From Malus domestica (Eukaryota > Streptophyta > Magnoliopsida > Rosales > Rosaceae): a DNA stretch of 64,000 nucleotides. A model generated the notes under the pieces. It searched no databases. It had not been told where the DNA came from and saw only the letters and a program-made list of their open reading frames with translations. Position 1 is the first letter of the stretch. Each line of letters begins with the position of its first letter. This document shows positions 22,692 to 34,700 of the stretch, piece after piece. Location: positions 31,859,501-31,923,500 of the forward strand of contig NC_091661.1 in the NCBI RefSeq assembly GCF_042453785.1, read 5' to 3'. A program made the position numbers and the translations under genes.

Positions 22692-24482
22692 ACTTATATA
22701 AGATAAATGAAAGACCTTTATTGCTTATCTTAATCTTGTTCCTTTTAAACTTTTCCCCATTTTCATTTCGTGGAACGGAGATGGACGATGAACTTGATGA
22801 GTACTTTAAGTGGCGGACCTAATGTGTCCTACCCGTCTGTAGGAACAATCTATATTTGTAGTCCTGTTTACTGCAATTTAACTCCTCCATAAGCTCTTGA
22901 CTTTAAAAGAATGTTCTTTAGGGGTGATCAGGGTATGTTTAACTGCTTAAGAATCTTGGATTCAATTCTTATTCTTGCCAGCCTTACTGGTCAGGAATTT
23001 TGGCTCTATTTGCTGCAGGGTGCTTTCAGGTCGTTTTTACGACTTTTGTCATGATTTAGCTTTGACTTCTTTTAATTTATGATGTTTATGTCGTCGAAAG
23101 GCAATTATTTGTATTAATTTGGATCTGTAATATTATTGGTTCTTGTTCGCTACGATTGCAGGCAGTATAGATTGTTGTTGGGCTACTTTTCCCTAGTTTA
23201 GTACAGGTTATGAAGGAGTAATCCGGATTTCACTTGTTTTATATGTTTGCATCATCTACATTGTTTTTTAGCTCTGGTTATTTGATCGAATGTATCTGAA
23301 ATTGGTCAATTTTGCAGGACTTGAAGCATGTGCTATCGAGGAGATATTAGATATGCTTGTTAATAATGAATAATGTCTTTTTTATTTAGAAATTTTTTGA
23401 TATGGCTTCTTATGAATTTTGTTTTGTTTTCTCGTGTAGGTAATTGTATAATTTCTTGGAGGACAAAGCTACACCTGGTGATGCTGGAGAGTTGAATGAA
23501 GTTGTAACTTACACAGGCAAAGCTACCACGTGCAGAAATATGGTAAAACTTCCAGAATATGGTAATTTATCAATCCCTTCGATTTGCCTTGTTGGTGAAG
23601 TACAATACAGCACTGTCTGCTCAGCCATCAAAGCACCTGGTAGCCACCTTGAACTACTTTTGAGTCGCATTAGATCCATCTTATCTTGTGCTGGTGGTTC
23701 GACATAAATTGTGTTAGAGTTGTCTGGCCCATGCCTATTTGGGTCGTCAATGTTTCCGTGTAAGGCAAATCCCTCTGCACCGGCATGTTTGAAAGTAACT
23801 GTGCTGATAAGGTAGAAAGTGTATCGAAAGTTGTAACCAGGCAGAAGTGTTGCCTCCTCCAGCCTGTTTTTAGCTTTCACTGAACCATTTCTAGGCTACT
23901 TGTAATCTTTTAGGTTACTGTTAACTTCGAAGTCCTTTTATTCTAGACGAACAGAGGAAAGTCCTCTCGTTGCTTGTAAATTTTCTAGTGATGCCCAGAT
24001 GTTTTTATTAATTTGGCATCGTCAGTTTGTAAAAACATTGCGAGTTTGTAATCGACACAATTTATGAGCAAGGAATTACATGTTCATGTTCATTTTCATG
24101 GTCAGTGTTTCCGTCTTCTTGTTCTTTGGCTCGAGCTTACTGATCAGACACTGCCTGTATACATGTAGAGAGATCGAATTCAATCCAAGTGTTGAAACAG
24201 ATGTTGCTTGTTCTCTAAGACATCTTCGAAAGAATATCGTTTATTTTCCTCGAGGAAGATTATATGATTTGGAGTTTGATTAATCCAAGTTTCTTCTTGG
24301 TAGAAAGAAAAGGAATCGCTTCTTGAAGAGGCCATCCAAGATAAAAGAAATCCTAAACCCGAAAAGGTCATCTTGCGGCTGAGATTGCACGTCTCCTTCC
24401 CTCACAGATTCTTCCAATCCTTCCATAAATCCCATTCCACCTGCAAAGCCAAACACTAAACCAAAACCTATGAGCCTAGACA
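22692..24482. other. 3' region and intergenic sequence
   Basis: This contains the 3' untranslated region of the Cys-rich gene and possible downstream exons (TTTGCAG near 23318 and GTGTAG near 23440). Overlapping ORFs on opposite strands at 23444-23880 have no recognisable domain. The upstream region of the thaumatin-like gene follows. Confidence 0.4.
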
Positions 24483-25589
24483 ATGCCATTTACGACGAGA
24501 CCTCAAACTTTTCTTCGCTTCTCTTACATCCTCGTTCCTTTTTTCATCTCTTTATCGTACTCGGCCACATTCACTATAACAAACAACTGCCCGGAAACCA
24601 TCTGGCCCGGCACATTAGCGGCTTCTGGCACCCCTCAGCTCCCAACAACGGGGTTTCGGTTGGACCCCGGCCAGAGTGTGAAACTTCCTTCTACTCCAGG
24701 ATGGTCGGGGCGTATATGGGCTAGGACAGGTTGCACATTCGATGAGCTGGGAGCTGGCACGTGTCAAACTGGCGACTGTGGAGGCAGGCTGGAATGTGGT
24801 GGCAGTGGTGCCACTCCACCTGCCTCGCTATTTGAGATAACTCTTGGCAACGGCAATGGTATAGATTTCTACGATGTCAGCATTGTAGACGGCTACAATC
24901 TGCCCCTCATTGCCGCCCCACGCGGCGTGTTTGGTGCATGTAATGCCACCGGCTGCGTTTCGGATATCAACACAGGTAAATTAAGGTCTTGATCAAGTTT
25001 TAGTTTCGTAATTTTTCTGGCGCCAAATGGTTCAAATTTTGAAGGCCGAGCGGCAATGAAACACGCATGCAGGTTGCCCGAAAGAGCTTCAGGTGGTGGG
25101 AGGAGGAAGCGAAGGGAGCGTGATCGGATGCAAGAGCGCCTGCGAGGCATTTGGTTTGGACCAGTACTGCTGCAGCGGACAGTTTGCTAACCCGACGACA
25201 TGCCAGCCTTCCAATTATTCCACCATTTTCAAAAGAGCTTGTCCAAGAGCTTACAGTTATGCTTTTGATGATGGCACAAGCACTTTTACATGCAAGGCTT
25301 TTGATTACGCCATTTTCTTCTGCCCCAACGGCAACGGGTACATTTTTTCTCCTCCTCATCATCATCTTTCGCATAAATTCAACAACTGCTTATTTTCTTT
25401 TCGACTCTCGGATTTCACACGAAAAAACATCCCTGATGCAGGATTAGAAACTCAGATGATGCGCTAGCTCCTCCGAGATATGAAGTGCTTGGCAGTAGGA
25501 AGGTTGTGTCGATGGTTTATTCTTCTTCAAACAGGCTCTTACCAGTTCCGCTGCTAATCCTTCTTCTCATCGTCTACATATTATCTTGA
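24483..25589 (+). CDS. Thaumatin-like protein (PR-5 family) with C-terminal hydrophobic tail
   Basis: Three exons at 24483-24975, 25073-25337 and 25442-25589 encode 301 residues. A signal peptide spans about residues 1-27, and the mature protein begins [18 protein letters not shown]. The thaumatin signature is present as [20 protein letters not shown] followed by TGDC, as are REDDD-cleft-type residues and many paired Cys. The protein ends with a Ser/Asn linker and a hydrophobic tail ([16 protein letters not shown]), typical of the membrane- or GPI-anchored subgroup rather than secreted PR-5. Family members bind or cleave beta-1,3-glucans and act in defence; the role of anchored ones is unclear. 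It lies next to BIN4, convergent, as its likely Arabidopsis counterpart does. Confidence 0.9.
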
Positions 25590-26154
25590 TCGTTTGAAAG
25601 CAACTGTGAAGCCGGGAGTGTTGAAGCAACATTGTAGACGAGAACCTCCCTTGTCTATATGATCAAGTACATGGGATCGGAGGGCTTCCACAAACAGAGA
25701 CTTTGACAACTTACTTTTGAGTCTTAGATCATTCATTCAGGAACACCAAATTGCATTGAAATGTAGTAGATCAATCGTTGCAATACAATACTTGTATCTA
25801 ATCATGAACAATGGATCCTACATGTAAAAATTTCAAAGGAATACAGGCCACCAATCGGCATTGTTATACAGCAATGGTCACTAAATACTCCATGAACCAA
25901 CTTGAAACAATGACAGTAATACGATACATCCGCGTATTATCAATCCCTTCGAAATGGCATATTATCGGCCTAAATCAGACACAGTGGGCTGCCACTTCAT
26001 AGAACTCAAACCTTGTTATCTTGTGATTACGTCTGTTGAGCTGCTACATAATCTGATCCGCTAGGTATTCTACATCACCAATCTACTCCTGTCGACTATG
26101 AGAACTAATATCCCGATTTTGGGGCAGAATAAATGATAAAAAAAATTGTGTCCC
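25590..26154. other. Convergent 3' regions
   Basis: This contains the 3' untranslated regions of the thaumatin-like gene (+) and BIN4 (-). No other feature was seen. Confidence 0.55.
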
Positions 26155-28168
26155 TCATTTCTTCCCCTTAGCTTTCTTGGAAACTTGAGGTTTCTTTCTT
26201 GGTTTCTTCGCTGGTTGTGGCTTCCCTCCGGCAGGTTTAGCTCTCTTCCTTACAACAGTCTGTCGACAGAAAACTTCATATCATCAAAAAATTCATTGCA
26301 TTTACCCAAACGAATTAGAAAAATTAAGGTTCTTAAACAGACCGATGCTTTCTTAGCCTTCGAAGTGGTTGCCCCCTTAGTTTGTTCTTCAGCATCCTCG
26401 TTTTGATCAGCTTGTTGAGGAGTGGCTTTAGGAAGTTTGTCACCCTCATCTTCTGAATCAAACGAGAAACCATCTAGGGTTCCTACTCATTCAAAATGAT
26501 GAGATGTTGAGGAAATTACTGTTTCAAAACTTTTAAAGAGAAAATGGAAATAAAGAAACAGCCACCACAACGAAAACCAACCTTCAACCATTGTTTCAGC
26601 TTCATCAACATTTGATTGTGGTTTCAGCTGAATGAAGTCATTCATGATAGCTTCAATCTGCTCAAGGAATATACAATTCAGAGTTAAACGATTCCTTTTT
26701 CATTGAGTTATCCAGTTTATGCTTTAACTAACCTTTGCCTCCGACTGACCAAAGCTAACCTGAACAAAAAAAAATGTGTCATATCACATCACTGTTATAG
26801 TGCATCTGATTTCGTTAATCGGAAAGATAATTGATTTCTGCAAGGGACCATGTAGAGACAAGAGCTTACAACACAAAATGTCCTGGAAGGAACTATTGTT
26901 GTTTTGTATATGGTTCCTGTAACGTTAAACCAAAGATAAACTAATCAGATGTAGGCAGCTAATGAAGAAACATGCGGCACAATAAGTTGCACTGACAAGG
27001 CTGAACAACCACCAATTTGTTTATCTATATAAACAAGACACACCTTTCAAATCCAGGTACATTTCAGGATCCGCAGATTTGGAATCTGAAATAATTACCC
27101 GTCCTACAGCACCCATATCACCACTCAAATCTATGGATTCTCCTTCACACTCAACAAGTGCCTATACAAAAAGAAAAAAAAAAGCATTTCTTTTACAAGG
27201 GAAAGTAATTGGGGAGGTAAAACACCACGCTATAGAACAATATCTCTTCAACATTAGTTTCTACTTTTGATAAGAGCGCTATCTTGCTGACTATAGGTAC
27301 AACCTATAACCAAGTGAGAAGAACAATGTCCTAATGTACCTTTGAGCGTTGGACTTTTTCGGAGAGCACCAAAGGCAACCTTGAGGTGGAGACCTGCAAA
27401 TTACATACAACCGAAGCAACTCACTAGCTATAAAAAGATTCTATAGGAAATCATTGTTGCTTATATGCTCTTACATGAGGCTCAATGTGCTTGCCAGATG
27501 CTTCTTCCTCTGCAACTTCCACATCATCACTGTTTCCTGAACCAAAATTTCTCTCTTAAAAGTCTATAAACCTCATGATCAGGGTGCTAAAACTTTCAAC
27601 CAAACCCTCCGCATTACCTTCTCCTTCCTTGGATATCTCAAGTTTCTTCTTTTTCAGGGGTTTCTGATCTTCTACTTTTTTCCTTTGTTTTGGAGAGTTT
27701 CGTTTTAACTTCTTATCGGATGGAGACTCTGCAGCACTTTCCCCAAGAACTTTACCCGAATTCTCGTCTTCATCAGAAAGTTTAGAAGATTTATGTGGAG
27801 ACAATTCTGGGGAATCAGTTTTATCCTCCCCCGAAGGAACGCCATTCAGTGAAGCCTCGGAATCTGAGGATAATTCCACCGATGAATGAGTTTCCGGTAC
27901 CTAAAATCAAAGAAAACCTTGCACTCAACACCCCAAAAAAAAAACAAATGAAATTTACGAAAAATACAAAAGTAGAGAGAGATATAAAAATCCAATCAAA
28001 TCCCTAATCCGGTAAATCAGCTAAGCAACTTTAACCAGTAACGTGAACAAGATATACCCATCAGGGCATGAAAGCTTCAACTTTTAACCCTAAAGAGGAG
28101 GAATGAAAATGAGTCTTCACCTGGAAAGAGCGCAGCCAATCTGGCGACTCCTCCCTCGACGAGCTCAT
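26155..28168 (-). CDS. BIN4: DNA-binding protein BIN4 (topoisomerase VI complex)
   Basis: Ten coding exons join in frame to 319 residues: 28121-28168, 27618-27900, 27475-27536, 27340-27393, 27044-27161, 26870-26916, 26733-26759, 26582-26657, 26343-26482 and 26155-26259. The start is MSSSREESPDWLRSFQ. The N-terminal third is acidic and Lys/Ser-rich. The conserved core (about 134-250) has RLPLVLSEKVQRSKALVECEG, then GTIYKTTIVPSRTFCVVSFG and IEAIMNDFIQL. The C-terminus is Lys/Pro-rich (KKPRKKPQVSKKAKGKK). BIN4/MIDGET is a plant nuclear DNA-binding component of topoisomerase VI needed for endoreduplication and cell expansion. Several exons are very short (27, 47 and 48 bp), so automatic gene calls may drop them. 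Confidence 0.93.
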
Positions 28169-29340
28169 TCCGGCTCCTCGAAAGCACTAAACTTTGATTC
28201 CTCCTCCTCCTCCTCCTTTCCACCTTCTTGCATGAAATTTGTTAAAGCATTTCATCAAACGATTACCGTACAGGAAAAGGACAATGTAATACAAAATTAA
28301 CATATAAGATGAGCTGATTCGGTAGAATATTGCAGGGTGAGAATCCGTATGCATAAATGTGAAGCTAAAGAATCAGCAGCAGCCATGCTCACAAAGTGTT
28401 TGTGAAAATGCCAACACCACAAACCAGAAACTGGGCATAAAACTGATATCGAACTACATCTGTGAAGCAAATAATACAAGTATCTGGAAGTGAAAGGAAG
28501 AAGGTACCACGATGAGACGCCGGCGGCGCAAGAGTGAATCAGACGGCTGCTAGCCACCGGAGCGTGATTCGATTTGCGCCAAAAGTATCTAAAATTTGAT
28601 GTAATTTTCATTTGAGGTCAATGTCACCGATAGTCTCTTTGAAAGAAAAATGCACATTACCAAATTTACGTAACAAAATATTATGTTTACTTATAAACAA
28701 TATAATTAACAATTAAGAGTCATTCAATAAATTAAAAAAAAACTAATGAAAATGACTTTAAAACTTTGTCCAATATCAAAATATGTAGTTTTCCACTTTT
28801 TACATTACAGTCTCAATCAGAGTAACAGGCCTTAAAGGGGTTTCTAACGGGCAAAGAAAAGAAAGACCTATACACATCCACTCCTTTATGCCTTCTTTCT
28901 GAAGATTCATTCCTTTGGCACGGAACCTTCACCCAATCTTCAACCAGGTCAGGCATACTATGTTTGATGGATGAAGCATCCCTTCTCTTATAAATATAAA
29001 GAAGACTGTTCGAAGGTTGAATTTACTTGCTTGCCTAGTATCACAGAACTAGGTCAGCTGCTGATGTTTCCTTTAACGATAATGACAAAATAAAGGGTAA
29101 AGTGAATAGTACTATAATTAACTTTTTAGTGTAAAAATATGATTTTTCGTTAAGATGAACAATACTGTGAGCTTTTCGTTAAAGTTCCCTAAATTAAAAG
29201 TTTATTCAAGAGCATTGCTAATTTTATAAGAAACGAGTTTGACCAATTAATAGTACTCATACAAAATGAGTGACATTAAGTACCAACGTTCATTTCTGCA
29301 AGCTAATGAAGTAGTTAGTTGCAGTTTGTATAGGACACAG

Positions 29341-29546
29341 GGCTGGCTTGGTATTGTTGTACTTTGAAAAAAAAAACTGCTTGTGCTGTGAGAATAAGTT
29401 CATTTTTGCTGTTTCACGTTTTCAGCTTTTTTTTCATAAAAAACTGTGAAAATAAATTGTTTTTAAGTGTTTACCAAACATCTTTTTGAGTTTAACTTTT
29501 TTTTATATCCACTTTTTATAAAAACACCTCAGTACCAAACCAGTAC
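29341..29546. mobile_element. MITE-like hairpin element
   Basis: The left end GGCTGGCTTGGTATTG and right end AGTACCAAACCAGTAC are inverted complements with mismatches, and the interior is AT-rich. It resembles the non-autonomous DNA elements common in plant intergenic DNA. Confidence 0.5.
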
Positions 29547-29973
29547 AGAGTATATAATATCATCGTCTTGGTGAGACAACATCACATAAGCCTTCTCCGA
29601 ATGTAAAGAACCATCAGATGCAAAATTGAAAGATGGATGGCAAAGCTTATGTGTGGGTGTATAGATATATAAGCTCTGAAAGCATATTCAAAACAATATA
29701 CAGCTCTATAATTATGGCTCTGGTAATGCAGATGGAGATAAATGTCTTCAAAATTTTACTAGCTAATATATACACACTCAACAAATTTGTGGGGTCTTAT
29801 ATTAGGGTAAGAAACAACCATAAACAGCAGAAACAATAAAAACTAAAACTAAAAGCAAATACAAATGAAACTAAACCTGAAGCCTAAGAATAAAGAACAA
29901 TACTTGACTTCTCAAAGATGAGTAGGAATTCCTACTTAAAACATTTGTTTTAATCACAGAATTTTGTGCTTAT

Positions 29974-30210
29974 GATCAGAACCGTTTATACTACAAATCA
30001 CATTGTAAAGATCGTCTCTGCAAAAAATAAATTAAAACTAAAGATCATTTAGTCAATCTATCGTAGCAAATACATAGACGGTTCATAATGTTTTTACCAA
30101 TACTGTTCGTTTGTTTTTAAATAGTTTGATGACTAAACGACCTTAGTTTTAATTTTTTTTTTTTCAGATGCGATCTTTATAGGATAATTTATAATATGAA
30201 CGGTTTTGAT
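29974..30210. mobile_element. Long hairpin MITE-like element
   Basis: The arms are about 80 bases (29974-30056 and about 30127-30210) and mostly complementary, for example GATCAGAACCGTTTATA against TATGAACGGTTTTGAT and AATTAAAACTAAAGATCATT against its diverged complement. The spacer is about 70 bases. Confidence 0.62.
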
Positions 30211-30341
30211 TATAAAGACGAAGTTCTATAAATTGACAGCGAACAATTTTAAAATTTTTTAAACAGAAGTTCTTACTAATCTTTGAGTAGCTAAGTATTG
30301 TTCAAGAATAAAACCCCATGACAAGAAAATTATCGACTAAA

Positions 30342-31085
30342 CTATGCCGCTCCAGATTTGACAGATAAGATACAAAATCCGACGAAAAATATGATAACAA
30401 ACACTCCAGTTACCGCCCCACGCGTCTTTTTCCGGCAACTCTCGTAACTAGCTTCAGCCGCGAGGAGTAGAGCCTCCAAGTTTCTGTAAGTAATGGGCTC
30501 GCGGCGAGACTGAGCAGAACGGATCACTTCATTCTTATAGTAACTGTCGACATTTTCCATGATCACATCAACGATTTCGGTCTCAGGAACAGGAGAACCA
30601 GCTAACGCTAGTTCGCGGGCAATGGCATTGACGCGAGAAAGAAATTCAGCAATCGACCGGTCCACATGAGTAGTACGACGAAGATCACGGCGGAGCCGCG
30701 ATACATGTGTCTGACTGGCTGAGGCAAACCGTTCTTCCAAAGTTAGCCAAGTTTTGTGAGCTGTACGGTCCTGCTGAGCGATGCAGCCAAGCACATAAGC
30801 GCTTAAGGTGCTATCGATCAAGGAAAGAGCAAGCTGGTCCTTTTGGACCCAATCTTCGAAATCGGGGTTGACAGTGTCGTTGGTTTTGATTCTGTCATCG
30901 TCGTCGGGGAGAAACTGAGGTGGACATGGAGAAGAACCATCGACAAAAGACATGAGTTTGTGACTCTTAAGCACGGGAACAATTTGGGCCAGCCAAACAG
31001 GGTAATTGTTGCAGTCGAGTTTGACGCTGTTAACGTGAGAGACGTTCGGAAGATCACAAGCAGTGGAAGAAGAGGAGATAACCAT
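30342..31085 (-). CDS. Lone Copia gag-like protein with C-terminal membrane segment
   Basis: An intact ORF of 247 residues from the first ATG (MVISSSS). The body (about 10-215) matches the Copia gag/UBN2 type: NNYPVWLAQIVPVLKSHKLM and FVDGSSPCPP, then EDWVQKDQLALSLIDSTLS, AHKTWLTLEERFA and VDRSIAEFLSRVNAIARELA. The usual CCHC zinc knuckle after this domain is absent. Instead, after a basic stretch (CRKKTRG), there is a 20-residue hydrophobic segment (VTGVFVIIFFVGFCILSVKS) and a stop. No protease, integrase or RT follows downstream. The upstream minus strand (31116-31440) looks like an LTR/leader, with AACCCTATATATTGCAATAT near 31183-31203. It is either a recent solo gag fragment or a domesticated gag-derived membrane protein. 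Confidence 0.72.
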   Translation of the reverse strand: MVISSSSTACDLPNVSHVNSVKLDCNNYPVWLAQIVPVLKSHKLMSFVDGSSPCPPQFLPDDDDRIKTNDTVNPDFEDWVQKDQLALSLIDSTLSAYVLGCIAQQDRTAHKTWLTLEERFASASQTHVSRLRRDLRRTTHVDRSIAEFLSRVNAIARELALAGSPVPETEIVDVIMENVDSYYKNEVIRSAQSRREPITYRNLEALLLAAEASYESCRKKTRGAVTGVFVIIFFVGFCILSVKSGAA

Positions 31086-31958
31086 TGGAAAATTAAGTAC
31101 GAAACAGAAGAGCAAAGTTTGAATGTCAACTGAATGAAACTTGTAGAAATATGAGTCCCTGTATTAATGTTCAGAAAATATTGCAATATATAGGGTTATA
31201 CTAAACCCTATTTAGGTATGAATTTTACACTAATTATTAAAAATTACATTCCTATATTACATGCTAGATTTAGGTAAGAAGATTCTGAACTAATTCAGGA
31301 TAGTCTAATAGGGAGTCGTGTATCTCGTATAAATACTGCTAATGCGTTTTGGAGAGAAACAAACTCTCCGACGACAAATTTGTTAAAACGGAAAGAATTC
31401 ATTCATATTAGCATTTGCATATACACTTTGTGTGTATGAACATATTTTTTTTAGAAAAATGAGAAGGAGAGAGGGAGAGAGAATGTGGGGGTGGGGGAGT
31501 GGTAGGTTTTTGTTTTTGTTTTTGTTTTTTTGGTTTTTTAAATTTTAAATATTGAAGATATTTTAACATCATCTGTAAGTGAGATTTCTAAAAAAAAAAA
31601 AATGAACCTGTGAAATTACATTGTAAATTACCAAAGTAAATGGAAATTTTGAGGTAAATTTTTTTTTTTTAACAAACGATATTATCTACCCGAAAAGAAG
31701 ATAAATCTAATAATCTACCGCAACTAACGAGGGTTTACACAACTGTTTTGACGGTGGAAGTTATCTTTTGGGGGGCTTACTTTTGCCAGGTCTAAGTCAC
31801 AGCGCTTAGGGCAGGGTTTTAGGGAAAGATAAAAGAGTGAGGAAAACAAAGAAACCTCGTTATCCATCCATAGAGAGGGACTGTATGCTCCATTAGCATT
31901 TACAGAACCAGAACAAGGAGAAAAAGCAGAAAGCGAATTGTGGGGAGTCAAATCTTGC
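31086..31958. other. Possible LTR-derived leader and HP30 promoter
   Basis: On the minus strand 31116-31440 reads like Copia LTR/leader sequence feeding the gag-like ORF, but I could not fix TG...CA boundaries or a primer site. 31450-31958 is the upstream region of the HP30 gene and contains poly-T and G-rich simple sequence. Confidence 0.4.
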
Positions 31959-34700
31959 ATGGAACAAGGTAAACAGGGAGTTATGGTGGCGAAAATGGTG
32001 CCTCCTCAGAACCCAATAGAGCAATTGCAGGCTCGCTTCAAGGAGCTGGAGGCTGGCTTCAGGGGTTGGCTGGCCAAGCAGTCTCTGCCCGTCGAGGCCG
32101 CCGTCGTCACCCTCACCAGCGGCGCTCAGGGCGCCGCCATCGGTGCCTTCATGGGTACTCTCACCAATGACGTGTCTTCCTCTCTTCCCACTCCTCCTCC
32201 TCAGGCCGGCCTTAACCCACAAGCCATGGCCTCTTTCAAGCAAGCTCAGGTCTCTCTCTCTCTCAAATTTCACTCTATTTTCGCTTAAACTACGAATTGC
32301 CCTTTGTTTGGATTGGATTTCTATTGGGAACTGCGCGGAGAATTTGGAGAAAGATTGAAACTTTTGCGCACCCCATTTGGCATTTTGATTTGATGATTAA
32401 TCCCAATATTTTGTTTCTTGTTTGTAGTAATTTTCAGTAATTAAACACAGAGAAAGTTAATTTATTGGGGAAAAGTTATTGCTTTGTTCTGTGTGTTTGC
32501 TTACTGTGATTGCTGTCGGTGCCGGAAAATGCTATATCTTTTTCTTCCTCTCGGAGATTACCTATCTAAAATTTGATTCTTTTCACTTTACATGCGTTAG
32601 TACTTTAATTATTCGGCTTTTCACATATAACCCTTTAAAATATTACACTTCAAAGAAAAACACTTAAACCCAACCTTGCTTACATTGCAATGGGAGGACA
32701 CTGAAGAAGTTTCGCAACGAAGAATCAACTGAAGTATTTGTTCTATGAAACTTATAGTTGTCAGGGTGTTTTTCTAATTTACTATTATTTGGTAGTTCTG
32801 TTAAACATTTGTAGAAGTTGAAACTTGTTCTTGTAGTCGTGTATTTTAGTATGAACCCCAAACATTCTTTAAGGTTCTCAATGGTAACAGATAAATTTTG
32901 AAACATGGCTACCGTTTGAATTAGTTTGAGCAGTTGCTCTTACTTGGTGGAGCTGTTCCGCTGATATACACAAATTGTTTGCTTTGATTATAGGCCCTTG
33001 CTGGTGGTCCGTTGGTCCAAGCTCGCAACTTTGCTGTAATGACTGGTGTCAATGCCGGCATATCCTGTGTCATGAAAAGAGTGAGAGGCAAGGAGGATGT
33101 CCAGTCTAGGTGAGCGTATTCATTTGTCCACACTGTTTGGTGTTTATAAATTTCCAGTCACATTCAATTGAGATTATGATTGCTTTGATGAAGAATTATA
33201 GGCAGTGGTTAACAACATTGAAGTCGGTGTGGATACCTGGTCTCATATGGCCATATTTATTCTGTTTTGTGACTTAGCCAAAACCATATGAATTGTGAAA
33301 TAATATTAGGGTAACCTTTCTTTTAAAATTTATCTTAACTCCTGTCCTATGTGGATGCTGCCTTGCTGCCTTGCTGCCTTTTAGGCTGTATTTAGGTCAT
33401 GTGGAGTAAGGAACAGACTTTAATGGATTGGTTCATTTGGTAAAATTGAAACTTACTGTGAGGGTGAGATGCGAATTCTGGGTTCTTTGCCCCTGTATAA
33501 GCCAAGGGCGTGCCACCACTGCCTAGATTTTCAGCAAGTCCCTAGGAGATCTCCTGTCGATTTATTTCTTCCACCCCACCACTCCTTTTTCTTTCCCGTG
33601 AAAAAGTGTTTCTTTATCTAGAAATGGATCATCTATCAAATTGTTCTTCATTTATATAACTACTTCAATGTGCCGCTATTATAGATTTCATGTGTTTCTG
33701 TTCCAAGTGGCCTTCGTTTCTTTGTTTTGTGAAAACCCTATTTTTGTTTCTATGTACTGCAGCATGGTGGCTGCTTTTGGTTCGGGAGCCCTGTTTTCAC
33801 TGGTGAGTGGCATGGGTGGCCCCAATCAAGCAGCAAATGCAGTTACTTCTGGACTCTTCTTTGCACTTGTTCAAGGTGGACTTTTCAAGGTGAGACTCCC
33901 ACAAGATATGATTTATCAGTTTGGTAATAGCTGGAAAGTGAAGTGTTTTCATTTTCTAGTCCTTAGCTACATGATTGCATTGCGGTTTTGGGAGACATTA
34001 GTAAAACAAACATGTCATTTGAAACGCAATGAAGCAGCTGAAAATCTGGAACTCACTTCTTCTTTTCTTTCGAAAATACCAAATGTAAATGAAGGTGTAT
34101 GCGGTTGCATGCTATTCCAATTTCATAGTTCTAATACTATGCGACCTGTATGAGTTAGTACTGCTTGCATTGCATGCACATTTGTTTGTATCGGGGTCTT
34201 GTACTTATACGCACTGAAGGCACTTTTCACATGGTTATGCAGTTGGGACAAAAATTTTCTCAACCACCTACTGAAGATATCTACTACGCTAAAACAAGAA
34301 GCATGTTGAACAACCTTGGCCTCCAGAGTTACGAGAAGAATTTCAAGAAAGGCCTATTATCCGACAACACTTTGCCTCTGCTCAACGATAGGCAAGTAGC
34401 AGGACTTTCAAATTCTTTATCATTCCTTACTATCATAAAAGTTACTTTTTATGTCCGTATTTATAAACCACTTCAATTAACGCCATTCCGTTTGTCCTGC
34501 CATTTCGTTTCAGTGCTCTTAGAGACGTGAAAATCCCTCCCGGACCCAGGCTTCTCATTCTTGATCACATTCAGAGGTACCATTCATGCTCCATAAATAC
34601 TTATATCGCACCCGCAAACTTGTGAGTTGGTTTGGATTATGACTAAATTTTTGGTTTCAGGGACCCGGAGATAAAAGAGAAGCGAGGACAGAATAGTTGA
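31959..34700 (+). CDS. HP30: Tim17/Tim22/Tim23-family import protein HP30 (TRIC-like), SAM domain
   Basis: Six coding exons at 31959-32249, 32994-33109, 33763-33889, 34243-34391, 34514-34576 and 34661-34700 give 261 residues. The Tim17 domain (about 45-165) is hydrophobic and glycine-rich (TSGAQGAAIGAFMGTL, GALFSLVSGMGGPNQAANAV). The C-terminal part (about 180-250) is a SAM-like domain (YYAKTRSMLNNLGLQSYEKN, IPPGPRLLILDHIQRDPEIK). In Arabidopsis HP30-1 and HP30-2 are reported in chloroplast inner-envelope import of proteins lacking transit peptides, and the same proteins, as TRIC1/2, in mitochondrial tRNA import with the SAM domain binding RNA. The fourth intron has a GC donor (34391|GCAAGT), needed to keep the frame NDSALRDVK. 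Confidence 0.92.

Larger units (their letters stand above)
28169..30341. other. BIN4 upstream region and MITE-rich intergenic DNA
   Basis: 28169-28620 probably holds the BIN4 leader; a 104-codon minus ORF at 28297-28611 has no recognisable domain. 28730-29215 has fragments of a repeat family also seen at 41410-42040. Hairpin elements are at 29341-29546 and 29974-30210. No supportable gene was seen. Confidence 0.5.

Noticed and set aside
23509-23880. 123-codon minus-strand ORF
   Set aside because: It overlaps a plus-strand ORF of similar quality, shows no recognisable domain and lies in the probable 3' region of another gene.
28297-28611. 104-codon minus-strand ORF upstream of BIN4
   Set aside because: It has a presequence-like start but no family match, and it coincides with the likely BIN4 leader.
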